Shown here one piece after another: positions 45,380 through 57,187 of a DNA stretch of 64,000 nucleotides. The first letter of the stretch is position 1; every line of letters begins with the position of its first letter. The position numbers and the translations under genes are program-made. The notes below the pieces were generated by a model. That model saw nothing but the letters and a program-made list of their open reading frames with translations, was not told where the DNA came from and searched no databases. The stretch comes from Alviniconcha marisindica (taxonomy: Eukaryota > Mollusca > Gastropoda > Provannidae): the NCBI GenBank assembly GCA_018857735.1, contig JABMCL010003304.1, forward strand, positions 17,501 through 81,500, in the 5' to 3' direction.

Positions 45380-45750
45380 GATCAAACTGCCTGGTTTCAG
45401 CTGAAATGCTTTGGTTGGTATCAATGTTGGTCTGGTTTAAACTTACACACTTTGATAAGGATTATGTTAGAGAAGATAATATAGGTAGGGATATTTTTGT
45501 AGGGATTAATGTTACAAGTGAATAATACAGATACTGTCTGGTTTGAACTGAAACACTTTGGTAAGGAATAATGTTACAAGTGAATTATATCGACATTTTC
45601 TGGTTTGAACTGAAGTACTTACAACAAGGTTAGTTAGGACGGATGCTGTCTGGTTTGAAGTGAAATACTTTAAGGATAAATGTTTCTTATGTGCTGTCTG
45701 ATAGAGCTAACGTCTGGTTTGAACTAAAATACTTTGTTACGAGTTCACGT
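45380..45750 (+). repeat. Diverged ~62-bp tandem repeat, about 6 copies
   Basis: Each copy has GTCTGGTTTGAACTGAAA, a CACTTTGGTAAGGA-type segment and TGTTACAAGTGAA. Confidence 0.75.
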
Positions 45751-46146
45751 TAGGGATCAATTGTGAGATTAAACAAAGCGACTCTGTCGCAACTGGATTT
45801 TCTCGGGGAATACAAGATTTTTTTACGGTAACATATATACACACAATTAAAAAAAATATCATACCCATGATTTGCTACACACAAACTGTTGCTTTCAGTT
45901 ATAACTGTTGTTCTATATTTATAACTATCGTTAAGGTAAGACCCTTTTGTTGGTGGTGTGTTTGTTGTTGTATTGTTCTTTTAACTTTATGTATTCATTA
46001 TTTTACGATCCCGCTATGACCACAACAAAATTGGCCCTTGTGGGATAAAAAATATATTTTTAAATGAATTGAATAGTGTAAGCTTTATTGCACTTACGTA
46101 AATCACAGATCGCAAAGTCCAAGTGTACTGGGTAAGAAAGTTCAAC

Positions 46147-46312
46147 AACCGCAAATTAACCGTGACTTGCAAATTATGTATTGTTTAACATGCACAAGCA
46201 CATGCACACAGTCAGAAATCATGAAACGTTTAACACACAAAAACACGCACTGCCGCAAATTAAAAGTGACATGCAAATTATGAATTGCTTAACATGCACA
46301 ACACGCGCACAC
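46147..46312 (+). repeat. ~107-bp direct duplication
   Basis: CCGCAAATTAACCGTGACTT GCAAATTATG..TTTAACATGCACAA recurs about 107 bases later with small changes. Confidence 0.75.
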
Positions 46313-47194
46313 TCCGCTCTCATGACGGTACAGTCCTTCGTAGGTTGTAATTAATTACCGTTACCCGAAAAAATGCCAGGTTAAACTTGAAACCGCGAAA
46401 GCACCAAATTGACATTCATATCAGTCCCGGCGACAGCACTCGCACATATCGTCTCAACCCCACGTCCACCGAGCATAAAGCACTGGAGGCATCTCAATCA
46501 TGTCAAAACAATGTGTGCTCTCGCCTTACGCGATCAAAATGCCTGCGGCCCCCGAAATCTCTCCCGAGTCCTGTATCCTAAACCCGCACAAAGGACTTGA
46601 AAAGAGAACACTTCACAGGTACGTGGCTCCAACCAAAGGCATCGTGGTGGGACAAAAGACTGCTTTGGACACCACTTACCTTTCGCGTCATCCGCGAAGA
46701 AAAGGAGCCCGCTAGCTGTAATCCCTTCACCCGTGACTCGCTCGTGTGGTCAGGGATTTTGCACGGATCGCATATGATTGCCCGCAATTCAAACACGATC
46801 ATGTCGCCACACAATGCAGCCGCTTTCCGAGCCTTTGCGAGGGATCTGTCGCTAAAACAACCTCCTGCTTCGCTCTCCGGACTTCAAAAAGATAAACGGT
46901 AATGTGAAGACTTTGACAGGATATAAAATTTGTTTCGCCACGCACAGCTAAAAAAACAACAAAAACTATATTAAAAACAACAACAGATAAACAACAACAA
47001 AATAAAAAAGTGAGAAACAATACCCAATAAACTAAAACAAAACAAAAAACATGGCCAGTCTGGTGTTGGCTGCAACTCTAAACTTCACCAAACTGCACGC
47101 AGTTTGAAGATATAATAAATTTAACAAAACAAAACACGATCGGTTGAAACGCCTGCCTACCATATCGCGCGGACAACCCTTATTATGCAAACCC

Positions 47195-47282
47195 CAGTTT
47201 TAAACGGTGTATAAGGTCGGCCTGAAAAATATGCAGGCCTCAGTTTTAAACGATGTATAATATAAGGTCGGCCTGAACAGTA
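47195..47282 (+). repeat. ~50-bp tandem repeat cut by a SINE
   Basis: CAGTTTTAAACGGTGTATAA GGTCGGCCTGAA occurs twice here; a third, diverged unit (CAGCTTTATATGGTGTATAA) lies at 47627, past the SINE. Confidence 0.7.
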
Positions 47283-47603
47283 TAAGTAAACATGGTGCTT
47301 AACGTCCACAGAAACCGTACGGCTTATTAGGGACGGGGAGAAGGTGGGGGGAAGGGGGTATGGAGTGGGGGGAGAGGGAGATTATATACCTATCGCTACA
47401 CTGTCACCACCAGAATGACTTCTGCATTAAGATGGGCAGCGATGAGAGCCATTTTAATGTTTCAGTAGGAAGTGATGGACAAAGTCACAAGACAGTGTCC
47501 ACAAACCACAACCTTTTGAAGAGAAAGGAGAGCCGAAGCGGTATCGAACCGAGGTCCTTCCGCTTACCAGCCTAACGCCTTACCGCTAGGCCAAACCGGC
47601 TCA
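47283..47603 (-). repeat. SINE family A copy, full length
   Basis: TAAGTAAACATGGTGCTTAA to TAGGCCAAACCGGCTCA. TGAACAGTAT is found at 47275-47284 and at 47607-47616, a 10-base target-site duplication. Confidence 0.88.
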
Positions 47604-47850
47604 CGTTGAACAGTATGCAAACCTCAGCTTTATATGGTGTATAAATTTGACCTGGGGGCCAGTCAAGCAGCCCCTTATCTACCCGCAGCTGTCACGGGAA
47701 GCAACCCAACAGTCATAAAACTATGAACTTACATCATGACCACTCTGGCAGGGTCGGTGTCTGTACTGCTCTAGACTGTGTACTCTAGGAATGTACACTA
47801 GTGCAGCTCTAGGAGCTGTGTAAAAGTCGACTTCTTTCTTTCATGGTGCT

Positions 47851-47937
47851 CAGAGCTCAGGAGCTGTGTCAAAGTCGAGGTGGCGGTCCTGGGCTCCCTG
47901 ATAAGCCTTATGGTTTCTGTGGACGTAAAGCAACACT
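47851..47937 (-). repeat. SINE-like family C copy
   Basis: AGAGCTCAGGAGCTGTGTCA, AAGTCGAGGTGGCGGTCCTG, GATAAGCC, TTTCTGTGGACGTAAAGCAA. A fragment of another copy is at 47812-47833. Confidence 0.78.
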
Positions 47938-47944
47938 GATCATT

Positions 47945-48182
47945 CATGGTGCTTTACGTCCACAGAAACCGTATGGCTTATTAGGGACGGAGGAAGAATG
48001 GGATAAGGAATGACAGCCCAGGCCTACCTCCCTCTTCACACAGCTCCCGAGCTCTGTCGTCCGCCTTCTTCATGGTGCTTTACGTCCACAGAAACCGTAT
48101 GGCTTATTAGGGACGGGGGAAGAATGGGATAGGGAATGACAACCCAGGCCCGCCTCCCAGTTCACACAGTTCCTGAGCTCTG
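47945..48182 (+). repeat. Two tandem family C copies
   Basis: Copies at 47945-48056 and 48071-48182 are nearly identical, each with CATGGTGCTTTACGTCCACA, TGGCTTATTAGGGACGG, GAAGAATGGGAT and a CACAG..CC(C/T)GAGCTCTG end. With the reverse copy at 47851 they form an inverted pair. Confidence 0.82.
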
Positions 48183-49108
48183 AAGTGAAAGCCGGGGTGG
48201 CTCCCCGTCTGTTATAGTCCTTAGTGGTTTCTGCGGACGTAGACCAACATTAAAAGATACTAGCCCAGCGCGACAGAAAAACCCTGCTGGCTGTAACGCT
48301 GTCCTTAAAAAATAACCGGATAGACGGATATTTGGTTTTCAACGCACTGTCAAGTATCATGCATGACGCTTATCTCAGTCAGGGCGAACAAAACACCCAA
48401 GTGTGTCGATATTCGATAAAGGCCGTGTAGACCTATCGCGTAAAACAGATAATCTAGCTGCTGCAATATGATGAAAATTGGTATTCTATCGACTTTGGGT
48501 TGATCGGTATCTGACACGTCTTCATGGAAAATGGTGTCAGATGTGATACTACCGTGCCCCTGAGAGAGAGAAGAAGAAAAAAGAGAAGAAAAACCTCAGG
48601 TCTGCCACTTCACCGTCGTAAAAGTGAACAGAAAGGAATCATAGCTTCTTCACAAAAGAAAAACACCTAATGTCAGTAATATATGACAATTCAAAAGCGG
48701 TCAAACATAAAAGAAACGGCGCTGTCGGGCCATTTACAACTTCAAAGTTACACGCGGTGACTCAAAGCCCGACTACTGCAAAGCCTACTTACCACAAATC
48801 ACAAGAAATCCCGTTTGATGCAGCTTGTTGAGGCAGTTATGTTTATGGATACCTACACCTATACCAGCCCAGTGGAGGGGCCGTGCGTACCTGCAGGAGC
48901 TGGCCTGACTGACTACTCGCCACGCACGACACGGTGTGAATGAAGAAGGGAGAAAAGTGCAACTTCCTCCAGCGCGGCTACACCGTACCTGTCCACTTAG
49001 CCACGAGCTTGGTTAGGTACAGGCGGGCCGGTCGGCGTCACGCGTAAACAATCGCGTTCCCATCGCATGTTCCTCGGATAAAGCCACGGGCTTACTGCAG
49101 CTTGCAAC

Positions 49109-49239
49109 ATAGTTCAGGAGCTGTGTGAGAGTCGAGGTGGCCGTCCTAACGAGCCTTCTGGTTTCCGTGGACGTAAAGCGTAATTGGTCTCAGCTTGTCC
49201 CTAATATGTTAACCGACATCCGAGGACATTAAGCAACAC
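49109..49239 (-). repeat. SINE-like family B copy with target-site duplication
   Basis: ATAGTTCAGGAGCTGTGTGA to GACATTAAGCAAC. AGCTTGCAAC lies just before it (49099-49108) and just after it (49247-49256). Confidence 0.82.
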
Positions 49240-49259
49240 AACAGTAGCTTGCAACCCGT

Positions 49260-49277
49260 TACCCCCCCCCCCCCCCC
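49260..49277 (+). repeat. Poly-C tract
   Basis: About 17 C bases. Confidence 0.9.
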
Positions 49278-49498
49278 TCACCGACAATTAAATAAATAAA
49301 AGAATAAATAAAGAAATGAACAGCTACGAATAATAAGCAGGAGAAAACACACCACCTTGGTTTATATATTAAAAACAACAACTGTTGTTGGTGGTGGTTT
49401 TTGTTGTTGTTTGGGGAGGGGAGGGGGCGGATTTTGTTGGTTTTCTCTTTTCTTGCCTTGCTTGTTTAGTTCTTCTTTGTTAATTTTCTTGTTTTGGC

Positions 49499-49499
<1 letters not shown>

Positions 49500-49530
<31 letters not shown>

Positions 49531-49559
49531 ATGTGTGTGTGTGTGGGGGGGGGGGGGGG
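49500..49559. repeat. Inverted repeat C17-(AC)n-(GT)n-G15
   Basis: Arms meet at ACA|TGT (49531/49532). Fourteen bases match perfectly, then one mismatch, then 13 C/G pairs, so 28-base arms without a loop. Confidence 0.9.
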
Positions 49560-50498
49560 CTAACATAAACAGTACGTTTACCCCATAAGCACTTTCAACT
49601 GCTTTTGAGGTTGTCTACAGTCAATCTGCGGCTCAGGTCTGTTTCGGAGGCTGATTCTTGATATTTACCACCCAGTCACCTACGCAGATCATATCAGGGC
49701 AAGCCCAGTCATCCAGTTACCTGGGAGTCTGATTTTTGGGACGCCACTTTTTGTTTTTTGAGAGGAACTGGGGAAATGAAGTCGATGTCCACGAGGGCGG
49801 CTCAGTAAAGAACATAATGCAAAGTACGAGGCTGCGACAACCTAGAGAGGGCGGCCCAGGAAAAGAACAACAGAATACAAACTACAAAGCTGCAACAGCC
49901 TAGCAATATAAGACTGAATGCCTATCCCAGAAACTCACCCCTCTCCCACCTATTAAAAAGAAGTCAAATAAAAGTGGAAATCGCCCAGAAACATTTAACT
50001 CGCTTCCGTATTCTTACTTCACTACCGAGAAGCAACGAGTGGATGACTGGAAAACCGCTAGACATAACGCACTTCTCAGTCACGAAGTGCATTTGTTGAA
50101 CACCGCATGTGCACATAATATATGATACGGTACCTGATATCCACTAATCCCATCAAAGAGAAGGAGGGATATCAGGATCAGACTGTTGAATAAGGAGCAA
50201 GGCTGGCATTATATTCTCCGAATCCACCACTTTCAGTCTATGCACGAAGTAGTGTGCTGAATTACATACGCAAAAGAAGAAGAATCCCCCAGGGGAAGGA
50301 GAGACAGAGACAGACACACAGACTGAGAAACAAACCGGCATTGACACTGAGAATGACCAAAAGGAGGACTTACTTGCAATCACAGACACTCCCGTTTCTG
50401 CTTCGCTTGTGGAGAGTCTGATGACTAGCTCAAATTCACCGAGACCATGACGACTGCATTTTCTTGAGCAGCAACGTTCTGTAAGTGAAAGGGGTTAG

Positions 50499-50534
50499 GT
50501 TATGGACCTACACCAGTGTGATATGAAGGTCCAT
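50499..50534. mobile_element. Micro-palindrome type 2, looped copy
   Basis: ATGGACCTAC ... AAGGTCCAT around a 14-base loop. GGTTAGGTT before and GGTTAGATT after suggest a target-site duplication. Confidence 0.45.
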
Positions 50535-50572
50535 GGTTAGATTAACACCTCAGCGTCTGTTCCAGGCTGGTC

Positions 50573-50733
50573 ATAGTTCAGGAGCTGTGTGAGAGTCGAG
50601 GTGGACGTCCTGAGCTGTCCGTCCTAACGAGCCTTCTGGTTTCCGTGGACGTAAAGAATTATTGAACCGTGCTTCGGCATTGGTCACAACTTGTCCCTAA
50701 TATGTCAACTGACATCTGAGGACATTAAGCATC
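50573..50733 (-). repeat. SINE-like family B copy
   Basis: Full order of family B blocks, ending GACATTAAGCATCACTTCAT CATCATC like the copy at 1050. Confidence 0.82.
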
Positions 50734-50748
50734 ACTTCATCATCATCA

Positions 50749-50998
50749 ACGACTGTTACTGTATTAGGGACGGGGAGACCAGGACGGCTGTTACTGTATT
50801 AGGGACGGGGAGACCATGACGACTGTTACTGTATTAGGGACGGGGAGACCATGACGGCTGTTACTGTATTAGGGACGGGGAGACCATGACGGCTGTTACT
50901 GTATTAGGGACGGGGAGACCATGACGACTGTTACTGTATTAGGGACGGGGCGACCAGGACGGCCACCTCGACTTTCACGCTGCTCTCGAGCTCTGCCT
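50749..50998 (+). repeat. 35-bp minisatellite derived from a family C SINE
   Basis: About six copies of GACGACTGTTACTGTATTAG GGACGGGGAGACCAT; the last runs into ATTAGGGACGGGGCGACCAG, GACGGCCACCTCGACTTTCA and CTCGAGCTCTG, the rest of a family C element. Confidence 0.85.
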
Positions 50999-51444
50999 GA
51001 CGACTACCGCACAACTGTTTTTATGTTTCTGCGGCAACCTTGTAACACCCGTCTCCATTCTCGTCTGTCACACTCTTTGTCCCCTGTTTTCACCGTGGAT
51101 GCGCCAGTTTTCTTCACACTGGCTGCAGTCCGACCTTCCTTACCTGGACGATGAGCAGAGCAAGGTGTCAGAGAGTTAACCGAGATGGACCACCGGGGAC
51201 ATAAAAAACACACCAGTGGAGCTGCCACTGACAAGCGTGCGGCCGGCCACACGCAAAAAAACAACCGGTTTCACCGGTGTGCAATTACACCCTCCTAAGC
51301 CCTTCCAGCGTGTAAATCGCGATTTTTGGCACACGTATTCAGTTGGTCTCAAAGTAAACAAAGGTGCAAAGGCCTGGTTGGTAGATTCGCACCCCTTTTC
51401 TTACACCGACAAGAAAAGAAATTAAAAAGGACCGGGGCGTGTGT

Positions 51445-51471
51445 CCGGGGGGAGGGGGGGGGGGGGGGGGA
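51445..51471 (+). repeat. G-rich tract
   Basis: GGGGGGAGG followed by about 18 G bases. Confidence 0.85.
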
Positions 51472-51699
51472 CACTAAAACAACAAACGCAAGTGGGTACG
51501 TGTCACATCCAGGCGTTGAGCCAACTGGTCATGTAACCGCCGTCAACACTTTTGCTGACGGTTAGCCATGTGTAGCCAAGAGCCTGGGCCCAGACGACAA
51601 ACACGTAATTATTTACTTACAGACGCTGAGCATCACTCTTGCTGACGGTTGACGCTGCGTAACCAAACAGACGTCTAGCATCCACTTGTGGACTTGTGT

Positions 51700-52100
51700 G
51701 TGCCTACTAAGTACTTGTTTCGTTGTCATAGACTGTACTGTCCATGATATTATTTATGTACTGTTTTATCCCTAGGTGACTACTGACTAAATCGCCAGCT
51801 ATTTACTGTATTCATAGCCTGTTTTAGACATTCATAACTGATTTGTGCATTAGTCTACTACTAGGATATCTATCATTTATGTACTGTTTTATCCCTACTG
51901 ACTAAATTTACTGTACCCATTTACACTTACATGACCCATTTACTGTGCTCCTAACCTGTTATATACGTTCATAATTGATTTGTGCATTAGTCTACTAAAG
52001 GGTATCTATTTTTGCATTTACTTTTTTATGGAGGTAGGGGAGGGAAATTTCAGAGGCGACATTACCCCTAAATTGTTTATTTATTCATTTACCGGTTTAT
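51700..52100 (+). repeat. Partial direct duplication in AT-rich DNA
   Basis: ATTTATGTACTGTTTTATCC CTA recurs at 51749 and 51876; CATAACTGATTTGTGCATTA GTCTACTA recurs at 51832 and 51970. About 130-base period. Nothing else seen. Confidence 0.6.
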
Positions 52101-52584
52101 TCATGTTTTATTCGCCTTTCTTCAAATAAAAATCACAAATATAAGAATAAACGTACTGTTGCGGAGCTCACATAATAACAACTACACAACTTATTTTCGT
52201 ACGAACTACAGGACAAAAAGCAGCAAGCAGTTTTTAAACATCAGCCAAACTTCCACTTAGTTCGTTGATAAAAGCGTACCAAACTGGGCAAACCGACACA
52301 TCCTGTCATTAGGGACAGGGCTATACTTCTTAAAAGGTATAACGATCACATTACGGCGGCGCTAACCGAACACTGATGCCCTTTTATGGCAAACCAGGTA
52401 GTATCGGAAAGAAGAACATTTCGATTATGAGTTGGTCGTCCCGTAAACTGCATAGGGTCACCACGGGACAACTCAGTTATGATACTGGACTGTTTCTTTT
52501 TAGCTGCTTCTGATACCAACTTTGTACAACTGCTTATTTCAGTTTCATATCGAATTCCAAAGACTATGACTGTGATGATGATGA

Positions 52585-52587
<3 letters not shown>

Positions 52588-52646
<59 letters not shown>
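52588..52646 (+). repeat. (AT)n microsatellite, about 29 units
   Basis: Preceded by a short GATGATGAT run. Confidence 0.97.
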
Positions 52647-52649
<3 letters not shown>

Positions 52650-53040
52650 AGCGTTGAAAACACATCGTTAAAAATATGTCCATTGTCACTGTTAATATCA
52701 AGTGCTGAAACATTGTAATAATCGCCACTTTATTGTAGGGTGTTGTTTCGACTGCGGGTTACAAGCGTCAAACGGCATCACTGTGTTTGTCGATACATAT
52801 TTACGGTGACTGATTTTTACTAGACCGTTGTAATGATGTCTTTTGCGGCTGCGTCCAACGACTAAGTAGTGTAAAAAGGACACAGTTCCAATAATCTGCA
52901 AGTGGTCGTGACTAATTATGGTAGTGATAATTGAAATTATGTACAGCAATTAAAATGCTGCACTCACGTTGTGAAAGAGACACGGCAGCAGTAAGAACAA
53001 AAAATATGGAAGGGGAAAATAAAAAAATAAAAGAAAGTGC

Positions 53041-53077
<37 letters not shown>
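53041..53077 (+). repeat. Poly-C tract, 36 bases
   Basis: Long pure C run; the exact length is not trustworthy. Confidence 0.93.
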
Positions 53078-53079
<2 letters not shown>

Positions 53080-53289
53080 ATCGGCTAACTGCCCCTTTAA
53101 GCCTAAGAAGCTAGACTGCCGCAGTGAACGATAATACACGTGCATAATTATGGCCAAACGGTAGCAAAGAGCAAGACCCGAAGCCAGACACCAGCGAGCG
53201 ACACAAAAGACACCCCGAGGGCGAAGCGAGCAGCGACGCTCCACCCGAGGTGACAGCGCAAACGGGACCCTCAGTGACGAGTGACACAA

Positions 53290-53990
53290 CAACACGTGGG
53301 ACCTCTGATCAACAGGCCCCTGCAGAGCACAACGGTTACGGACGCCAATCAACAGGCCCCTGCAGAGCACAACGGTTAGGAACGCCAATCAACAGGCCCC
53401 TTCAGCGTGGCACTAAGGAACACCAATCAACGTATCTATGTGAGCGTGGCACTAAGGAACGCCAATTAACGTATCTATGTGAGTGTGACACTAAGGAACA
53501 TCAACAGGCCCCTGTCAGCGACACTGACTCTAATCAACAGGCCCGTGTGAGCGCGGTACTAAGGAATTCTAATCAACAGGCCCCTATGAGCGCGGTACTA
53601 AGGAACTCCAACAGGCCCATGTCAGCGCGGTACTAAGGAACTCTAATCAATAGGCCCCTGTTAGCGCGGTACTGAGGAATTCTAATCAACAGGCCCCTGT
53701 GAGCGCGGTACTAAGGAACTCTAATCAACAGGCCCCTGTGAGCGCGGTACTAAGGAACTCCAACAGGCCCATGTCAGCGCGGTACTAAGGAACTCTAATC
53801 AACAGGCCCCTGTCAGCGACACTGACTCTAATCAACAGGCCCCTGTGAGCGCGGTACTAAGGAACTCTAATCAACAGGCCCCTGTCAGCGCGGTACTAAG
53901 GAACTCTTATCAACAGGCCCCTGTCAGCGACACTGACTCTAATCAACAGGCCCCTGTGAGCGCGGTACTAAGGGTCTCTAATCAAGAAGG
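53290..53990 (+). repeat. 39-bp minisatellite, about 17 copies
   Basis: Unit AATCAACAGGCCCCTGTGAG CGCGGTACTAAGGAACTCT, with a shorter subtype (CGACACTGACTCT) interspersed. The period of 39 keeps a frame open, reading NQQAPVSAVLRNS per unit. No start context or splice sites, and subtypes break the frame, so I call it non-coding. Confidence 0.9.
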
Positions 53991-54540
53991 CACAGGAGAG
54001 TGCGCTGTGAACAGAGGAGTCGGAGGATCAAAGAAAGAACGCGAGGGATGCATGATCAAAGGGTCGCTGCCTCCGGGGGCAAGGGAGTTGAGAAGATCAC
54101 ACGCGGGTGGGGCAGCGGACAGAGACGAGTAGGCGGCCTCCACCCGTGTTGTCCGCCGTCTGGACATCAAAGGCGGGTGGCTGACCGCCGGCCGATAGCA
54201 GCGACCCGGGGCTTTACCCGTAGACGTGGAGGCAACAGGGAGCTGTGTGGCGATTTGCCGCGGGTTGTACGGGTGGATGATCACCCACTGAATTCCCCCG
54301 ACAGCGATCAGTTGTGAATAGTCCGATGGTGAGTGGAGATGTACTGATTCCTGACGATAGGGTTCGCATTGAGAATCAGTGGGTAATTCCATTCTAATTA
54401 GTAGCTGACAGACCTCCGCTTATTTTCTGATGGCGATTGTTGAGAATGCTTTGTTAGCGAAGAGTCAAAATGTAGTGATTACCGCCGACGAGCTTAGCTC
54501 AGCATACACTCCGATTGTTGGTAGATAGTAGTTGGATTTG

Positions 54541-54653
54541 GTTTAAACAAAATGCATTTCATTTGTCACAATACATTAACAACAGAACAGTTGGGCCGCG
54601 CAAAAAGCAAAATTACTTATAAGTAATTTTGCTTTTTGCTATATTATTATATT
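54541..54653. mobile_element. 113-bp insertion with a 40-bp perfect palindrome and 16-bp direct repeats
   Basis: ATAGTAGTTGGATTTG occurs at 54525-54540 and 54654-54669. Between them lies GTTTAAACAAAATGCATTTC..., a perfect palindrome at 54600-54639 (half-site GCAAAAAGCAAAATTACTTA) and an AT-rich end (ATATTATTATATT). Short insertion with a long target-site duplication and an AT tail: perhaps a retroposed piece, perhaps a foldback element. Confidence 0.65.
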
Positions 54654-55133
54654 ATAGTAGTTGGATTTGAACGTCCTGAACGCATACGGTCATATCATCA
54701 CGATAAAACTCAGTCACAAGCAAAAACAGTCAAAGCTCCCCCTCATAATTATGTAAATCTAAATCCTTTCTCGTCAAAATTAACAAAATCAATCCATATA
54801 ACTATTACAAATATAAAACAAAACATACATGTGCACGCAAACATTAAACATCAAAGCGGTAAAAATGAACGTTTATTTTTCTTAAATGTATGTACATATC
54901 TCACAGCTGTTACACGTCTAGTTCCGCTCCTATCTTTGAATTCAGTCTGTGTACATATGTTGTGTGCGTGTGAAGAGGACACTTTCCATTCTACTGAAAG
55001 GCTAACGCGGCATACATTACATGTGTTTGAGCTTTAATTGCCTCAATAAATATATCAACTTTCCACAAGGAAGAGATAAAATAACGTAACATTTAAAACT
55101 ACAGATTTTTTTTATTTTTAAATCACTAAAAAT

Positions 55134-55134
<1 letters not shown>

Positions 55135-55165
<31 letters not shown>

Positions 55166-55235
55166 CGCACGCACGCACGCGCGCGCGAAAGAAGTAACTT
55201 ACCAATCAGGTGATTCGTCACAGCCCAAACCAGCC

Positions 55236-55312
<77 letters not shown>

Positions 55313-55314
55313 GC
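55135..55314 (+). repeat. (AC)n/(GC)n arrays between duplicated blocks
   Basis: (AC)n with GCAC and GC runs at 55135-55187; CGAAAGAAGTAACTTACCAA TCAGGTGATTCGTCACAGCC block at 55186-55237; (AC)n at 55238-55296; (GC)n at 55297-55314; then the block again at 55316. A tandem duplication of about 130 bases. Confidence 0.88.
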
Positions 55315-55339
55315 TCGAAAGAAGTAACTTACCAATCAG

Positions 55340-55407
55340 GTGATTCGTCACAGCCCAAACCAGACTACTAACTGAAAGTGATCCAATGAAAGTCGCCGCC
55401 CTGTTTA
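55340..55407 (+). repeat. 68-bp block also present at 56678-56745
   Basis: GTGATTCGTCACAGCCCAAA ... AAGTCGCCGCCCTGTTTA; identical base for base to the second copy inside a SINE. Confidence 0.9.
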
Positions 55408-55595
55408 ATAATTACAGTCTGTATGATCTAAAAAAATCGATCATGCCAGTGACTTGTGCCCCGATCATCAATCCCCAATAAAGTGAGGCGGTAGTACACT
55501 TGGGCAGCGCACAGCGGGGGGTCCAAGTGGTCCCGGCCTTAGCTGTACCACTCAGAGCGTGAGAAAAGGTCTCCGAACTTCCTCGGCGTTTTTCC

Positions 55596-55616
55596 GTAGA
55601 CCTATATTGGTCCATG
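55596..55616. mobile_element. Micro-palindrome type 2, short copy
   Basis: TAGACCTATATTGGTCCATG; GTTTTTC occurs directly before (55588) and after (near 55617). Confidence 0.35.
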
Positions 55617-55869
55617 GTTTTTCACTCTCTCGCCGGACGACGACAAAAAGCGGAGGGAGGGGGAAGCAATCAATCAGCGATTATCGGCGGGACAGATGGC
55701 TGATTCGAAGAGCAATATGGTCGCAAAGACCGGCCTCCCAGGGCGCGGAGTCGTCTCCCTTTTTGTCGGAACTCTTTCTAAGGACGCGTGAGGTGCCGCA
55801 CTTTGTCCCTTGGCGTCTCCCTGTTTGTGACTTTCCGGAGCCCCCACCCCCCACCCCCCCGCCCGCCCC

Positions 55870-55871
<2 letters not shown>

Positions 55872-55917
<46 letters not shown>
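55872..55917 (+). repeat. (GT)n microsatellite
   Basis: About 22 GT units after a C-rich stretch. Confidence 0.96.
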
Positions 55918-55919
<2 letters not shown>

Positions 55920-56377
55920 CTAGTGAGGTGTCAAAATTCTTGTTAAAAAATCTTGCGCTTTCTTCTCCGTCTGGATGTCTTGCAACAGAAAGCTAAAAAG
56001 TACAGTGCACACACAGAACCACTCCCACACTGAGCGGGACATCAAATTATTTATGACGTTTTGATTGGATAAAGCTGCTCCGGTGATTGGCAGCTCGCAC
56101 CTCCCACTCCCTTCTATTTCAAATACTGGTGAGACGTTTACCCGAGTTTCTCGCTAATATATGTTTTTAAAGTGCGCACGCATGCAGCAGACGCAACCCC
56201 AGATTCAATTCTCGTCCGAGGGACAGAGCCCTTTACGCCGAGAGTAAGGCGAGGGCCCAAGCAGCAGAATTAGGTTGTTACGCGAACAAGGATTCGAACC
56301 TGCAGCCTCTCGATCCCCATTAATTTGTGGCTATAGTGTGGCTGCACCCCCTCCTTTCTGAGAGCACAAAGCTAACG

Positions 56378-56768
56378 TAAGTAAGCAAACACGGTGTTTA
56401 ACGTCCACAAAAACCATAAGGCTTATTAGGGACGGGGAAAAGGGGGGGGGGGAGCGTATGGGGGTTGGGGGGGGGGGTAAGAGGGAGATTATATACTTAT
56501 CGCTACACTGTCACCACCAGAATGACTCCTGCTTTAAGATGGGCAGCTATGAGAGTCATTTTAATGTTTCATTAATTGTGAGGGACAAAGTCACAAGACA
56601 GTGTCCACAGATCACAACTTTTGAAGAAAAAGGAGAGCCGAAGCGGATTCGAACTGAGGTCCCTCTGCTTACCAGCAGTGATTCGTCACAGCCCAAACCA
56701 GACTACTAACTGAAAGTGATCCAATGAAAGTCGCCGCCCTGTTTACCGCTAGGCCAAGCCGGTTTACT
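56378..56768 (-). repeat. SINE family A copy carrying a copied 68-bp block
   Basis: Complete A order from GTAAGTAAGCAAACACGGTG to CCGCTAGGCCAAGCCGGTTT, with AAAGCTAACG on both sides (56368-56377, 56769-56778), a 10-base target-site duplication. Inside the tRNA-like part, CTAACGCC is replaced by 68 bases from 55340-55407. Confidence 0.85.
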
Positions 56769-56907
56769 AAAGCTAACGAAGAGTGACTACCTCTTTAAAA
56801 GAGAGCGAGCGGGAAGGGGGATGTAACAGTCTCTGTGCGGTCTCTATGGACGTAGAGCGACATTGAACGAACGGGGTGCATAAACTATGTATTCACACAC
56901 ATACACG

Positions 56908-57187
<280 letters not shown>

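Noticed and set aside
56285..56330. tRNA gene suggested by a GGTTCGAATCC box on the minus strand
   Set aside because: No acceptor or anticodon arm could be drawn; probably the remnant of another SINE.
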